DNA of 64,000 nucleotides. Origin: Planktothricoides sp. SR001. Its GTDB lineage: Bacteria > Cyanobacteriota > Cyanobacteriia > Cyanobacteriales > Laspinemataceae. The position numbers and the translations under genes were made by a program. This document shows positions 1 to 6,174 of this stretch, one piece after another; positions within the stretch are counted from its first letter, which is position 1, and every line of letters begins with the position of its first letter. The DNA is taken from contig NZ_LIUQ01000015.1 of assembly GCF_001276715.1 (NCBI RefSeq), forward strand, positions 1-64,000, given 5' to 3'. The notes under the pieces are model-generated. The model was not told the DNA's origin. It saw nothing but the letters and a program-made list of their open reading frames with translations, and made no database searches.

Positions 1-63
1 ATTGATGACACGCCCTAATAGTTTCCAGTGGATTTTGTCCCTAATTTTTGGCATTTTTAGAAA

Positions 64-215
64 TTATCCCATAGATTCTATTTCTAGAGTTTTTCTGCCG
101 ATCCATTCGGCGATCGCGGGGACAACGGCGTTACCAAGGACTCTCCCTCGACGACCGTCCAACCTGGGGGAAACCCCATCAGCCTCCGCTTTTGCGCTCT
201 TCCGAGTCGCACAAT
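64..215 (-). pseudogene. C-terminal remnant of a DNA cytosine-C5 methyltransferase, frameshifted
   Basis: One minus frame reads AQKRRLMGFPPGWT, which resembles the target-recognition to C-terminal region of C5 methyltransferases. The next frame continues with LDGRRGRVLGNAVVP and then AIAEWIGRKTL before a stop at 64. GNAVVP is the core of conserved motif X. The two halves join only with a frameshift near 165-175, and no catalytic PCQ or ENV motif lies upstream, so this is a dead fragment of roughly 50 codons. A direct repeat (TCCAGTGGATTTTGTC) flanks it at about 24-39 and 249-264. The motif is seen; the family is inferred from it. Confidence 0.6.
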
Positions 216-289
216 TGAAATAACTATAGAATCGTTGCCAGAATCTTTTCCAGTGGATTTTGTCTCCTTTAAAGCGTGAGAAAAACATC

Positions 290-324
290 CGCCAAATGGC
301 GTAGACGAATTACGCCATTTGGCG
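290..324. repeat. Nested inverted repeat, copy 1 (CGCCAAATGGCG arms)
   Basis: Arms CGCCAAATGGCGTA (290-303) and TACGCCATTTGGCG (311-324) are perfect complements around a 7-base loop. Each arm is itself nearly palindromic. The same element recurs at 450-486. Confidence 0.85.
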
Positions 325-449
325 TATATTCTTGAAGGCCACAAACAAAAAACCCGATCAAATGACCGGGCGATGGCTTATACCAGGGAACTTCAATGAA
401 TTTCTCGATTCAATGGATTCATTTTCTACCCTAGAGCGGGGAAAAGCAT

Positions 450-486
450 CCGCCAAATGGCGTAATTCTTCTACGCCATTTGGCGG
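450..486. repeat. Nested inverted repeat, copy 2 (CGCCAAATGGCG arms)
   Basis: The arms are the same as in the 290-324 element, extended by one pair at the ends, with a different 7-base loop (ATTCTTC). Arms are conserved while the loop differs, as expected if the structure rather than the sequence is kept. Confidence 0.85.
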
Positions 487-627
487 ATATTGTTGTTGAC
501 TAAGCCGAGGAGATGAGGCGATCGCACCATTACGATTACCCACTTAGCCCTGTCTGACAAACTCACTGGTATTTAACCGTGTTTCCCTGAATCAGATGAG
601 AGCGGAGGCTGGGGAGGGTTCCACTTG

Positions 628-693
628 AGAAACCGGGTTTCCGATCAGAATTCTCGCCAAAACCCCAGATTTTCTATGAGAAACCGGGTTTCT
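628..693. repeat. Double-palindrome element A1 (two AGAAACCGGGTTTCT copies)
   Basis: Palindromes at 628-641 (last base changed) and 679-693 are 51 bases apart start to start. The spacer contains TCTCGCCAAAACCCC and ATTTTCTA, which resembles the spacer of the 5123-5186 element. A decayed single copy (GAGAAACCGGTTAAGA) follows near 747. Confidence 0.85.
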
Positions 694-712
694 GACCCGA
701 TCGCGGCTAGGT

Positions 713-738
713 GGTTGGGTTTCGTCCCTCAACCCAAC
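713..738. repeat. Hairpin repeat GTTGGGT...ACCCAAC, copy 1
   Basis: GTTGGGT (714-720) and ACCCAAC (732-738) enclose TTCGTCCCTCA. Nearly the same hairpin is found at 61515-61539, upstream of glyA. Confidence 0.75.
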
Positions 739-781
739 ATATGTTTGAGAAACCGGTTAAGACTCCCCACCCGTGAAGAAG

Positions 782-851
782 AGGGCTTTCGCATTAGCCA
801 ATCAAAATTTTCGGCATCCAAATATGATCGTGGGCAATGCGATCGCCCCTA
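782..851 (-). repeat. Interspersed TTGGCC repeat, reverse copy
   Basis: Read on the minus strand this starts AGGGGCGATCGCATTG and ends in GCGAAAGCCCTC. It is a diverged, inverted copy of the core repeated at 2007-2070, 3646-3720, 3846-3917 and 10375-10450. Confidence 0.6.
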
Positions 852-876
852 CACCCCCGCTCGATTGGCGGCTCCC

Positions 877-1914
877 CTACACCCCTGCTCCTCCGCTCCT
901 CCGCTCCTCCGCTCCCCTGCCCAAATACACTTCTCCCCCGACCATTCCCACTACCACCAGGGCTAAACCTATCCCAGCCCCCATTGCCCCCCACCCCAGA
1001 ATGCTCAGGGCAATTAGCACTGTACAGCCAATATAGGTACTGGCAACTTGGGCATGAGTCCAGCCGGATTGCTGCAATCTTTGATATAAATGGCTGCGGT
1101 GGGCTTTGAAGATGTTTTCTCTACGCATCAGACGGCGAATCAGGGTATAAATGGCGTCAGCGGTGAGGGGTAGGGTGATGGCGATCGCTGTCCAGGCTTG
1201 GGTTGGGTTGTCAGTATTTAGCATCGGGATAACCACCGCTGCACCTAATACGGTACTGCCCACATCGCCCATGAAGATTTTGGCGGGGGACCAGTTCCAC
1301 CACAGAAAGCCTAGGAGGGCAGCAGCAAGTAGCCACCAGACGGGTTGGTTGAGGTAGAGGGCGAAAAATCCTAGTTGCACTGCGGTGACTCCGGCTACTA
1401 GACCGTCCAGACCGTCCATGAAGTTGTAGAAGTTAATCAGGGCGGTGATGGCGATCGCGCTGAGGGTGTAGGCGATGATGTTGCCCACGGTTCCCCAGGG
1501 GGTGAGCCACGGTTGGGGAAAGGGACCGAAACAGAAGATGGCTATACTGGCTGCGCTGAGTTGGACTAGGTAGCGGATACTGGCGGGGACGTTCCTCTGG
1601 TCGTCAATGATGCCGATGATGGCTAGGGGCGTGAGAATGAGCCAAATGTTTAATATTTGTGATGAAGCTGTTATCTGTAATATATTATTTGGGAAAATTT
1701 TAGGAAAATAACTTGACAAAATAGGTATAAGTATGCTAAAGGAGGCAAAGGCGATGATGAAGCCTAAGCCGCCGCCCCGTGGGGTGGGCTGGCTGTGGGA
1801 ACTGCGATCGTTGGGGATATCCAGGAGGTTTTGGCGGAAGCGTTGTTTGACCCAGCCTGTGGTTAGGAGGCTGAGGAGGAAGGTGATAAGAGATAGAATT
1901 AGGAGTTGGAGCAT
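877..1914 (-). CDS. MraY/WecA-family polyprenyl-phosphate sugar-1-phosphate transferase
   Basis: This is a polytopic membrane enzyme of the glycosyltransferase-4 (MraY/WecA/TagO) superfamily. It should transfer a sugar-1-phosphate from a nucleotide sugar to undecaprenyl phosphate, the first step of a lipid-linked glycan. Diagnostic motifs are DIPNDRSSHSQPTPRGGG near the N-terminus, IGIIDD, NFYNFMDGLDGLVAG and IFMGDVGST; the Asp-rich motifs bind Mg2+ and substrate. The start at 1914 (MLQLLILS) is preferred because it opens directly on the first membrane segment; an upstream extension to 2022 is hydrophilic and runs into a repeat. The last ~15 residues (GRGAEERRSGGAGV) are encoded by a CTCCGCTCCTCC low-complexity repeat, so the natural C-terminus has probably been replaced. 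It may initiate glycan made by the 10.8-40.5 kb locus; that link is inference. Confidence 0.9.
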   Translation of the reverse strand: MLQLLILSLITFLLSLLTTGWVKQRFRQNLLDIPNDRSSHSQPTPRGGGLGFIIAFASFSILIPILSSYFPKIFPNNILQITASSQILNIWLILTPLAIIGIIDDQRNVPASIRYLVQLSAASIAIFCFGPFPQPWLTPWGTVGNIIAYTLSAIAITALINFYNFMDGLDGLVAGVTAVQLGFFALYLNQPVWWLLAAALLGFLWWNWSPAKIFMGDVGSTVLGAAVVIPMLNTDNPTQAWTAIAITLPLTADAIYTLIRRLMRRENIFKAHRSHLYQRLQQSGWTHAQVASTYIGCTVLIALSILGWGAMGAGIGLALVVVGMVGGEVYLGRGAEERRSGGAGV

Positions 1915-2005
1915 TGATGGGGGGCTGGTTTGAGAATCCCTATAGATGAGAGGACAGGGGAAGACGATGTTCCTACGGTCATCATACTGGTAAGGATACA
2001 AACGT

Positions 2006-2147
2006 TGTAGGGGCGACAGCATTGGCCACTACAATATTTGTATCCCCACCCAAATTTATCTTGGCCAATGCTTCGCCGCCATATTTTGCATATAAAATAT
2101 TGCTGATTATTTATCAAGAATATGGCGCGAATGCTGTCGCCCCTACA
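2006..2147. mobile_element. MITE-like element with perfect 18-bp terminal inverted repeats
   Basis: The left end TGTAGGGGCGACAGCATT (2006-2023) and right end (2130-2147) are exact complements over 18 bases and enclose 106 bases with no coding potential. Inside the left half is the recurring core (GGCCACTACAATATTTG ... CTTGGCCAATGC). The element sits between the yoeB 3' end and the transferase gene. No target-site duplication was confirmed. Confidence 0.65.
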
Positions 2148-2159
2148 TATCGGTTTCAT

Positions 2160-2420
2160 TTATTTCTCATAGTGAAATTTACAAGAAATAATGGTTATTT
2201 CTTCCTCAGAAATGCCATAGACTAAACGATGTTCAGTATTAATCCGCCTTGACCAATATCCTGATAAATTACCCTTGAGAGGTTCAGGCTTGCCAATCCC
2301 TCCAAATGGAGTTATAATTATATCTTTAATTAGTAAATTCACCCTTTTTAAGAGTTTTTGCTCGTTTGCTTGTAGCCAGAGATAGTCTGACCAAGAGGCT
2401 TCCGTAAAACTGATTTTCAT
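2160..2420 (-). CDS. yoeB: Txe/YoeB-family toxin (ribosome-dependent mRNA interferase)
   Basis: The 86-residue protein has the family signature: PFGGIGKPEPLKG, YWSRRINTEHRLVY and the C-terminal SCKFHYEK that holds the catalytic His-Tyr pair. YoeB toxins bind the ribosomal A site and cleave mRNA. Length is normal (family 80-90 aa). Its ATG overlaps the antitoxin stop codon by four bases (ATGA), so the pair is translationally coupled. It looks intact and the partner is present. A MITE-like element ends only 12 bases after the stop. Confidence 0.92.
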   Translation of the reverse strand: MKISFTEASWSDYLWLQANEQKLLKRVNLLIKDIIITPFGGIGKPEPLKGNLSGYWSRRINTEHRLVYGISEEEITIISCKFHYEK

Positions 2421-2671
2421 TCGTCAAGCAATTCTCTAACAGATTTTTTACCGGATTTGGCCTGTTTGATTGATTCTAATAGATGTTCTGCATTGGCTGG
2501 ATTTGATAGTAAATAGATGGTTTCTTGCCAAGAGTTAAATTCATCTAAAGACATTAAAACAGCTTGTTGACCTCGATCGCTACATAAAATGGTTGGTTCC
2601 ACATCAAGGATAACTTGCTCGATGATTTCATCTAATTCTTGCTTGGCTTGGTTGCTGGTAATTGCTTTCAT
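2417..2671 (-). CDS. yefM: Phd/YefM-family antitoxin
   Basis: The 84-residue protein starts MKAITSNQAKQELDEIIEQV and carries LMSLDEFNSWQET, the usual YefM DNA-binding N-terminal fold with a C-terminal toxin-wrapping helix (LLESIKQAKSGKKSVRELLDE). It should neutralise the downstream YoeB and repress the operon. It is the first gene of the pair; the stop overlaps the yoeB start. Residue pattern and gene order both match the family. Confidence 0.92.
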   Translation of the reverse strand: MKAITSNQAKQELDEIIEQVILDVEPTILCSDRGQQAVLMSLDEFNSWQETIYLLSNPANAEHLLESIKQAKSGKKSVRELLDE

Positions 2672-2734
2672 GTTGATTTAGTTAAACCATTAGCTATCAT
2701 CAAAGTAACACTAAATCCTATACTGTATGCAGTA

Positions 2735-2860
2735 TTGTGGATTCTGCTGCTATCCACGACGAGGGAACCCAGGAGGCGATCAATGGTTGGGGTGTTGAGA
2801 GGGAGCGATAGTGCATCCGCACAGCTTCGTGATCGCGTTGCCGTAGGCGATCACACTTAT
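2735..2860. repeat. Copy of the segment also found at 6513-6610
   Basis: TGCTGCTATCCACGACGAGG and the following AGGAGGCGATC, plus a GCATCCGCA/GATCGCGTTGC tail, recur at 6526-6610 in the same orientation. The minus strand would read DRLLGSLVVDSSRI, but no open frame covers it, so it is treated as a dispersed repeat or shared gene fossil. Confidence 0.5.
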
Positions 2861-2927
2861 GAAGCGATCTTCCTTCCTGCGATATCCGAGAAACCTGTTG
2901 CTACACCCCAGCAGTCCCCTATGCGAA

Positions 2928-3356
2928 TTAGGTTCCTGGGGCAATTAATGCCAGTGCTTGCTCAATAATTTCTTCCCGGTTGACTAGGGTTTCTAACGTA
3001 TCAGGATCGTAAATTCCTTCGGCTACTTCTAAGGAGGCGCGATCGATTGCCATTGGATAGGCTACTTCTAGAGTGTCGAGCAAATCTTCTGATGTCAGAT
3101 AATAGCCACCTGCTTTCCGGCGCTTGTTTTTCTCCTGAATTTCCCGAACGCTGTTGCGAATTGAGACATCCCACGAGCGAGTTGTGCGATTTTCGGCTTT
3201 TCGTTTGATTAAGTGTAATAGCAGGATAACCGCATAACTTCTAATGTTATTAATTTTGTCGTCACGGCTCATTTCTTCTAGTTCTTCTACGATGACTAAT
3301 GCTCCCGAAATGTCTCCACACAAAAGTCGTTCTTTGAGGGTTAGCAATTCTTCCAT
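2928..3356 (-). CDS. DUF29-like protein
   Basis: This 142-residue soluble, charged protein is without signal peptide or membrane segment. The central part (RDDKINNIRSYAVILLLHLIKRKAENRTTRSWDVSIRNS) has the layout of cyanobacterial DUF29 proteins: a helix for an inter-subunit contact, then a paired basic helix. The C-terminal half contains a repeated acidic helix region. Function of the family is unknown. It stands alone; the sequence upstream to 3417 is repeat DNA. I assign the family by resemblance only. Confidence 0.55.
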   Translation of the reverse strand: MEELLTLKERLLCGDISGALVIVEELEEMSRDDKINNIRSYAVILLLHLIKRKAENRTTRSWDVSIRNSVREIQEKNKRRKAGGYYLTSEDLLDTLEVAYPMAIDRASLEVAEGIYDPDTLETLVNREEIIEQALALIAPGT

Positions 3357-3416
3357 AATCTTATGGCTGTCAAGGTTTAGTCCTATTTTACCGCGAATCT
3401 GAGAAGCCTAGTTTTT

Positions 3417-3943
3417 TCACCAAATCTTGGTGATGATGCAGCAGTAAATCGCGATCGCCCCCCGATTTAAGCAAGATTTAAGCAACCCGTCGCCCCCACA
3501 CCCACCCCACGGCGTCGGGCGAAGCATTCGCGTAACAGGTTGCTGATTGGTAGCGAGAACGGCTGGCGCGATCGCCCCTCTTTCCCCTTTTCTCTTTTCT
3601 CTTTCCTCTTTTCTCTTTCCTCTTTTCTCTTTCTTATTATCCTCTGTAGGGGCTTTCGCATTGGCCACGACAATATTTGTATCCCCTCCCAAATTTATCT
3701 TGGCCAATGCGAAAGCCCTTTGCAGCGTCGGGCGAAGCATTCGCGTAACAGGTTGCTGATTGGTAGCGAGAACGGCTGGCGCGATCGCCCCTCTTTCCCC
3801 TTTTCTCTTTTCTCTTTCCTCTTTTCTCTTTCTTATTATCCTCTGTAGGGGCGACAGCATTGGCCACGACAATGCTTGTATCCCCACCCAAATTTATCTT
3901 GGCCAATGCGAAAGCCCTATTCCGCGCAACAGGTTGCTGATTT
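3417..3943. repeat. Tandem block of interspersed repeats (two ~217-bp units plus partial third)
   Basis: The unit GAAGCATTCGCGTAACAGG ... TTGGTAGCGAGAACGGC ... pyrimidine-rich CTCTTTTCTCTTTCC tract ... TTATTATCCTCTGTAGGGGC ... TTGGCCA core occurs from about 3513 and again from about 3730, with a partial third start at about 3920. The purine/pyrimidine tract length differs between units. Open frames here are low-complexity artefacts (EKRGKRKEE) and are not called as genes. Confidence 0.8.
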
Positions 3944-3954
3944 AGAAACGGGGT

Positions 3955-4019
3955 AGAAACCGGGTTTCTATTATAGTTTTGGTGGGGTGACAGAGATAGT
4001 CTAAAGAAACCCGGTTTCT
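3955..4019. repeat. Double-palindrome element A2
   Basis: AGAAACCGGGTTTCT at 3955-3969 and AGAAACCCGGTTTCT at 4005-4019 are 50 bases apart start to start. Read on the minus strand the spacer (CTGTCACCCCACCAAAACTA) resembles the spacer of the other copies. Confidence 0.85.
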
Positions 4020-4038
4020 TGTCCCTTGAATCACCTCC

Positions 4039-4542
4039 CTAGGGTAGCCAGTTTTCATCCAGAACTTGCTCTAGGTTAAAACCAGGCTCTGCGGGAATCA
4101 TATCTGATTTCATCCCTGTGGCATCGAGAAATAGTTTCCTGCCATTTTGATATTCCTGAATAAAGTTTTCCTGGAGATAGTTTTTGAGACTGGGACTATC
4201 TTTGAGGATGAGTTGAATCTGCAAGCGAAAATTTCTAATATTAAGAAACCGGGTTTCTAGCAGCATTTCTGTTTCTTCACAAAGATTTAAGCAAGAAACC
4301 CGGTTTCTAATTTGGATACAAGTTTCTCGTTCTTGTTCCCAATATTTGACTTTGAGCAAGTGTTCGCACAGTCGCATGAGGTAGCTACAAATAGCCCTTT
4401 TGTCTCTTTTTCCCAAACTTTTTATCTCCTCAATTAAATTCTCTAGATCAATATGGCTGAAATCCTGGGTTTGCAACTGTGCGATGGTTTGTTCTAACCA
4501 AAGTTGATAGTCTTTGTCGTATAAGGGTAATGTTGGTTTCAT
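4039..4542 (-). CDS. DUF29 family protein carrying an in-frame repeat insertion
   Basis: It has the typical DUF29 features YDKDYQLWLEQTIAQLQ, then DLENLIEEIKSLGKRDKRA, SYLMRLCEHLLKVKYW, and a terminal VLDENWLP. The start at 4542 (MKPTLPLYDKDY) matches the family; the longer frame to 4581 does not. Compared with the two other DUF29 proteins in this window (42747-43175 and 44403-44855) there are about 25 extra residues (roughly IRNRVSCLNLC ... TRFLNIR) between the KYWEQE helix and NFRLQIQL. These are encoded by a complete double-palindrome element (4244-4308). Function of DUF29 is unknown. Confidence 0.88.
   Translation of the reverse strand: MKPTLPLYDKDYQLWLEQTIAQLQTQDFSHIDLENLIEEIKSLGKRDKRAICSYLMRLCEHLLKVKYWEQERETCIQIRNRVSCLNLCEETEMLLETRFLNIRNFRLQIQLILKDSPSLKNYLQENFIQEYQNGRKLFLDATGMKSDMIPAEPGFNLEQVLDENWLP
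4244..4308. repeat. Double-palindrome element A3, inside a DUF29 coding sequence
   Basis: AGAAACCGGGTTTCT (4244-4258) and AGAAACCCGGTTTCT (4294-4308) lie 50 bases apart within the DUF29 gene and leave the frame open. Confidence 0.9.
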
Positions 4543-4611
4543 TTTTATCCCACAATTTATTTTGAAATCTGTCCGGGACAAGGGGCTGATTTTATTGTAT
4601 CAGGGTATCAT

Positions 4612-4628
4612 GGTATAACTTTTATACC
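4612..4628. promoter_or_regulatory. Palindrome GGTATAA-CTT-TTATACC upstream of vapB
   Basis: There is a 7-base perfect inverted repeat ending 18 bases before the ATG at 4647. A VapB dimer operator overlapping a promoter is the likeliest role, since TA antitoxins autorepress. Not proven. Confidence 0.45.
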
Positions 4629-4646
4629 GAGGTATTGACAAGGGGG

Positions 4647-4910
4647 ATGAATATTAAAGACCCTGATGTTCATGCCATGATTAAGGAATTAGCCCAGCTA
4701 ACTGGGCTGAGTCTGACCGCAGCGGTGAAGATGGCGGTTGAACGGGCTTTAATTCAAGCAAAAACCCAAGACGATTGCCTCCGCGCCGCTTCGCGATCGC
4801 CAAAGTCTGCTTTATTGGAGCAGCGGTTGACGGAGATTTCTTTGCGCTGTGCGGCTTTGCCAGATTGCGATCGCCGCAATATGGACGAGATTCTCGGTTA
4901 TGATGTGTAG
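4647..4910 (+). CDS. vapB: VapB-type antitoxin (Rv0623/PSK family), C-terminus cut by a palindrome
   Basis: MNIKDPDVHAMIKELAQLTG is the classic start of the PSK-operon VapB group: an N-terminal ribbon/AbrB-type DNA-binding part followed by a toxin-binding tail (DRRNMDEILGYDV). The ATG at 4647 sits right after AGGGGG; a TTG at 4635 would add four residues. The usual family ending is a few residues longer (GYDENGLP-like). Here the stop codon TAG is the first part of the GGGCGAACGGCCGTTCGCCC palindrome, so the end was probably clipped by the repeat. Its VapC partner survives only as a fossil (4943-5050). Confidence 0.75.
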   Translation: MNIKDPDVHAMIKELAQLTGLSLTAAVKMAVERALIQAKTQDDCLRAASRSPKSALLEQRLTEISLRCAALPDCDRRNMDEILGYDV

Positions 4911-4934
4911 GGGCGAACGGCCGTTCGCCCCTAT
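4907..4934. repeat. Palindrome B1 (GGGCGAACGGCCGTTCGCCC)
   Basis: A near-perfect 28-base palindrome with only the outermost base pair mismatched. It supplies the vapB stop codon. Copies at 43779-43806 and 45736-45763 lie inside coding sequences. Confidence 0.9.
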
Positions 4935-4942
4935 TTGCCTTC

Positions 4943-5050
4943 GTGATGACGATCGATACATCGGCGATCGCGATCGCGTGTTGGAGGCGATCGCTTCGGC
5001 GTTGCGGATGCAATATCCCGCAGGGTGCTGGAGGCGATCGCAATTTAATT
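4943..5050 (+). pseudogene. vapC fossil: N-terminal PIN codons followed by repeat DNA
   Basis: Directly after the vapB gene, ATG at 4946 reads MTIDTSAIAIA, which matches the first beta strand and catalytic Asp of PIN toxins (M-x-x-D-T-S-A). After about 11 codons it becomes HIP1-like repeats (GCGATCGC, GCGTTGCGGATGCAATATC) with no PIN similarity. The rest of the toxin gene is lost. Confidence 0.5.
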
Positions 5051-5118
5051 TAGGGCATGATGTCAGCGGTTGTTTGCCCAAGGCGAAGGTTTTCAATATG
5101 GCCATTGCTCTGGGTTAA
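5050..5118 (-). pseudogene. Tail of a fitAB/vapBC pair with the toxin body deleted
   Basis: 5050-5100 is nearly identical to the 3' end of the PIN toxin gene at 6627-6680 (minus strand: ENLRLGQTTADIMP then stop). It runs directly into 5099-5118, which matches the antitoxin end / toxin start junction at 7034-7060. The ~350 bases of toxin between them are missing, so this is an internal deletion derivative of a duplicated cassette. Confidence 0.7.
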
Positions 5119-5122
5119 CTTG

Positions 5123-5186
5123 AGAAACCGGGTTTCTGGCCAAAATTGTCGCCACCCACCCCAAATTTTCTAGAAACCCGGTTTCT
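5123..5186. repeat. Double-palindrome element A4
   Basis: AGAAACCGGGTTTCT (5123-5137) and AGAAACCCGGTTTCT (5172-5186) are 49 bases apart, with the spacer TTGTCGCCACCCACCCC plus ATTTTCT similar to element A1. Confidence 0.85.
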
Positions 5187-5265
5187 GACCCCACACCCTA
5201 CATCCCACGGCAAAGGGCAAGGGCGAAGCATTTGCGAGTCTGCTTTAATATAAGAAATCCCTGCC

Positions 5266-5577
5266 CTAAACAATTGCATGAACTTTCTCATACTGCTCTT
5301 GATTGACGGTCATGGCATCCCAAATATCAATTTTTTGCTGAAGATTTAACCAAAGTTGCGGGCCATTACCCAAGGCTTTCCCCAGACGAATTGCCAGGTC
5401 TATGGTAATGGCTTTATTGCCATGTATTATTTCATTAACTGTCTCTGCGGATACATTTAAAGCTTTGGCAAATTCAGCTTCAGTGATTTGTAAATCATCT
5501 AAAATGTCTGCCAGAACTTCCCCTGGATGAGCGGGTCTTTTAAGTCTGTTATTGACGATATTTTCTAGGTTTTGCAT
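5266..5577 (-). CDS. higA: HigA-family antitoxin (XRE helix-turn-helix)
   Basis: The 103-residue protein has the HigA opening RPAHPGEVLADILDDLQITEAEFA, then the HTH (AKALNVSAETVNEIIHGNKAI) and RLGKALGNGPQLWLNLQQKIDIWDA. It represses the operon and neutralises HigB. The normal order higB-higA is kept, but the gap is about 100 bases instead of the usual few, and is filled with a TTGTTTG microsatellite and half of a palindromic repeat. Confidence 0.92.
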   Translation of the reverse strand: MQNLENIVNNRLKRPAHPGEVLADILDDLQITEAEFAKALNVSAETVNEIIHGNKAITIDLAIRLGKALGNGPQLWLNLQQKIDIWDAMTVNQEQYEKVHAIV

Positions 5578-5587
5578 GATATATTAG

Positions 5588-5655
5588 TTGTTTGTTGTTT
5601 GTTGCTTGTTGTTTGTTGGTTGTTGGTTGTTGTTTGTTGTTTGTTGTTGGTTGTA
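5588..5655. repeat. TTGTTTG/TTGTTGG microsatellite
   Basis: A run of TTG-based units separates higA from the repeat that ends higB. Slippage-prone and without coding potential. Confidence 0.8.
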
Positions 5656-5656
5656 G

Positions 5657-5722
5657 GGGCGAAGCATTCGGGCGACAATTTATGACACAAAAAGAAAAGT
5701 GTTCTGTCCGAATGCTTCGCCC
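5657..5722. repeat. Palindromic repeat (GGGCGAAGCATTCGG arms) forming the 3' end of higB
   Basis: GGGCGAAGCATTCGG (5657-5671) and CCGAATGCTTCGCCC (5708-5722) are perfect 15-base complements around 36 bases. The higB stop codon lies inside. Confidence 0.88.
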
Positions 5723-5967
5723 TTGCCCTGTTCAAACTTAAAAGTGATGCGCCAATTTCCCGATAAAGCAATAGACCAAGTTTCTTTTCTGTCGCCTTTT
5801 AGTTCATGTAGATTGTATCCAGGAATTTTCAAGTCGTCTAGGCATGATGCTGAGTCGAGCGCTTCCAGCCTAACTCTAATTCTTTTCTCAAATTCTTTGG
5901 GTATTCCTTTGTTATTGCCCTCTCTAAAAAATGCGGCTAATCTTTTATTTTTAAAATCTTTAATCAT
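5680..5967 (-). CDS. higB: HigB-like toxin with its C-terminus replaced by repeat sequence
   Basis: From the start at 5967 (MIKDFKNKRLAAFFREGNNK) the protein follows HigB/RelE-fold toxins: RVRLEALDSASCLDDLKIPGY, then LHELKGDRKETWSIALSGNWRITFKFE. Family members then end with a DVxxVDYH-type strand carrying residues important for mRNA cleavage. Here the last ~15 residues (GKGEAFGQNTFLFVS) come from the 5657-5722 palindrome instead. The toxin may be inactive or altered. A longer frame to 6078 would translate a second palindrome and is rejected. Confidence 0.75.
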   Translation of the reverse strand: MIKDFKNKRLAAFFREGNNKGIPKEFEKRIRVRLEALDSASCLDDLKIPGYNLHELKGDRKETWSIALSGNWRITFKFEQGKGEAFGQNTFLFVS

Positions 5968-6015
5968 TGTTAAGTAGGTGGGCAGAAATAAATGCACCAG
6001 AGACCATATCACAAG

Positions 6016-6043
6016 AAAAACTGTCATTCCCGCGAATGCGGGA
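6016..6043. repeat. CATTCCCGCGAATGCGGGAATC palindrome
   Basis: CATTCCCGC and GCGGGAATC form a short hairpin seen in REP-like repeats of many bacteria. It lies just upstream of higB and could affect its expression. Confidence 0.6.
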
Positions 6044-6174
6044 ATCCACAGTCTATCGGCGGGGAACGAAAAGTGCAATTAATTATGTTCACCTACTTAA
6101 TAACTGAATTTATTGCTTACGGAGTGGTAAAATATGGCCAGTTAAAAATTCGCCCTGCGCTGGTTAACATTCAC

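Noticed and set aside
625-1109. Several overlapping plus-strand frames
   Set aside because: They cross palindromic and low-complexity repeats and the 3' end of the minus-strand transferase gene.
877-2022. Longer N-terminus for the MraY-like enzyme (start at 2022)
   Set aside because: The extra 36 residues are hydrophilic and overlap the MITE-like repeat; the start at 1914 begins at the first membrane helix.
3417-3906. Long open frames rich in EKRGKRKEE or LFSFLFSL
   Set aside because: They translate pyrimidine/purine tracts and repeat units on both strands; no domain, no start context.
628-5186. CRISPR mini-arrays suggested by 15-base palindromes at ~50-base spacing
   Set aside because: Each site has only two copies, the spacers are related to each other instead of unique, and no cas gene is near.
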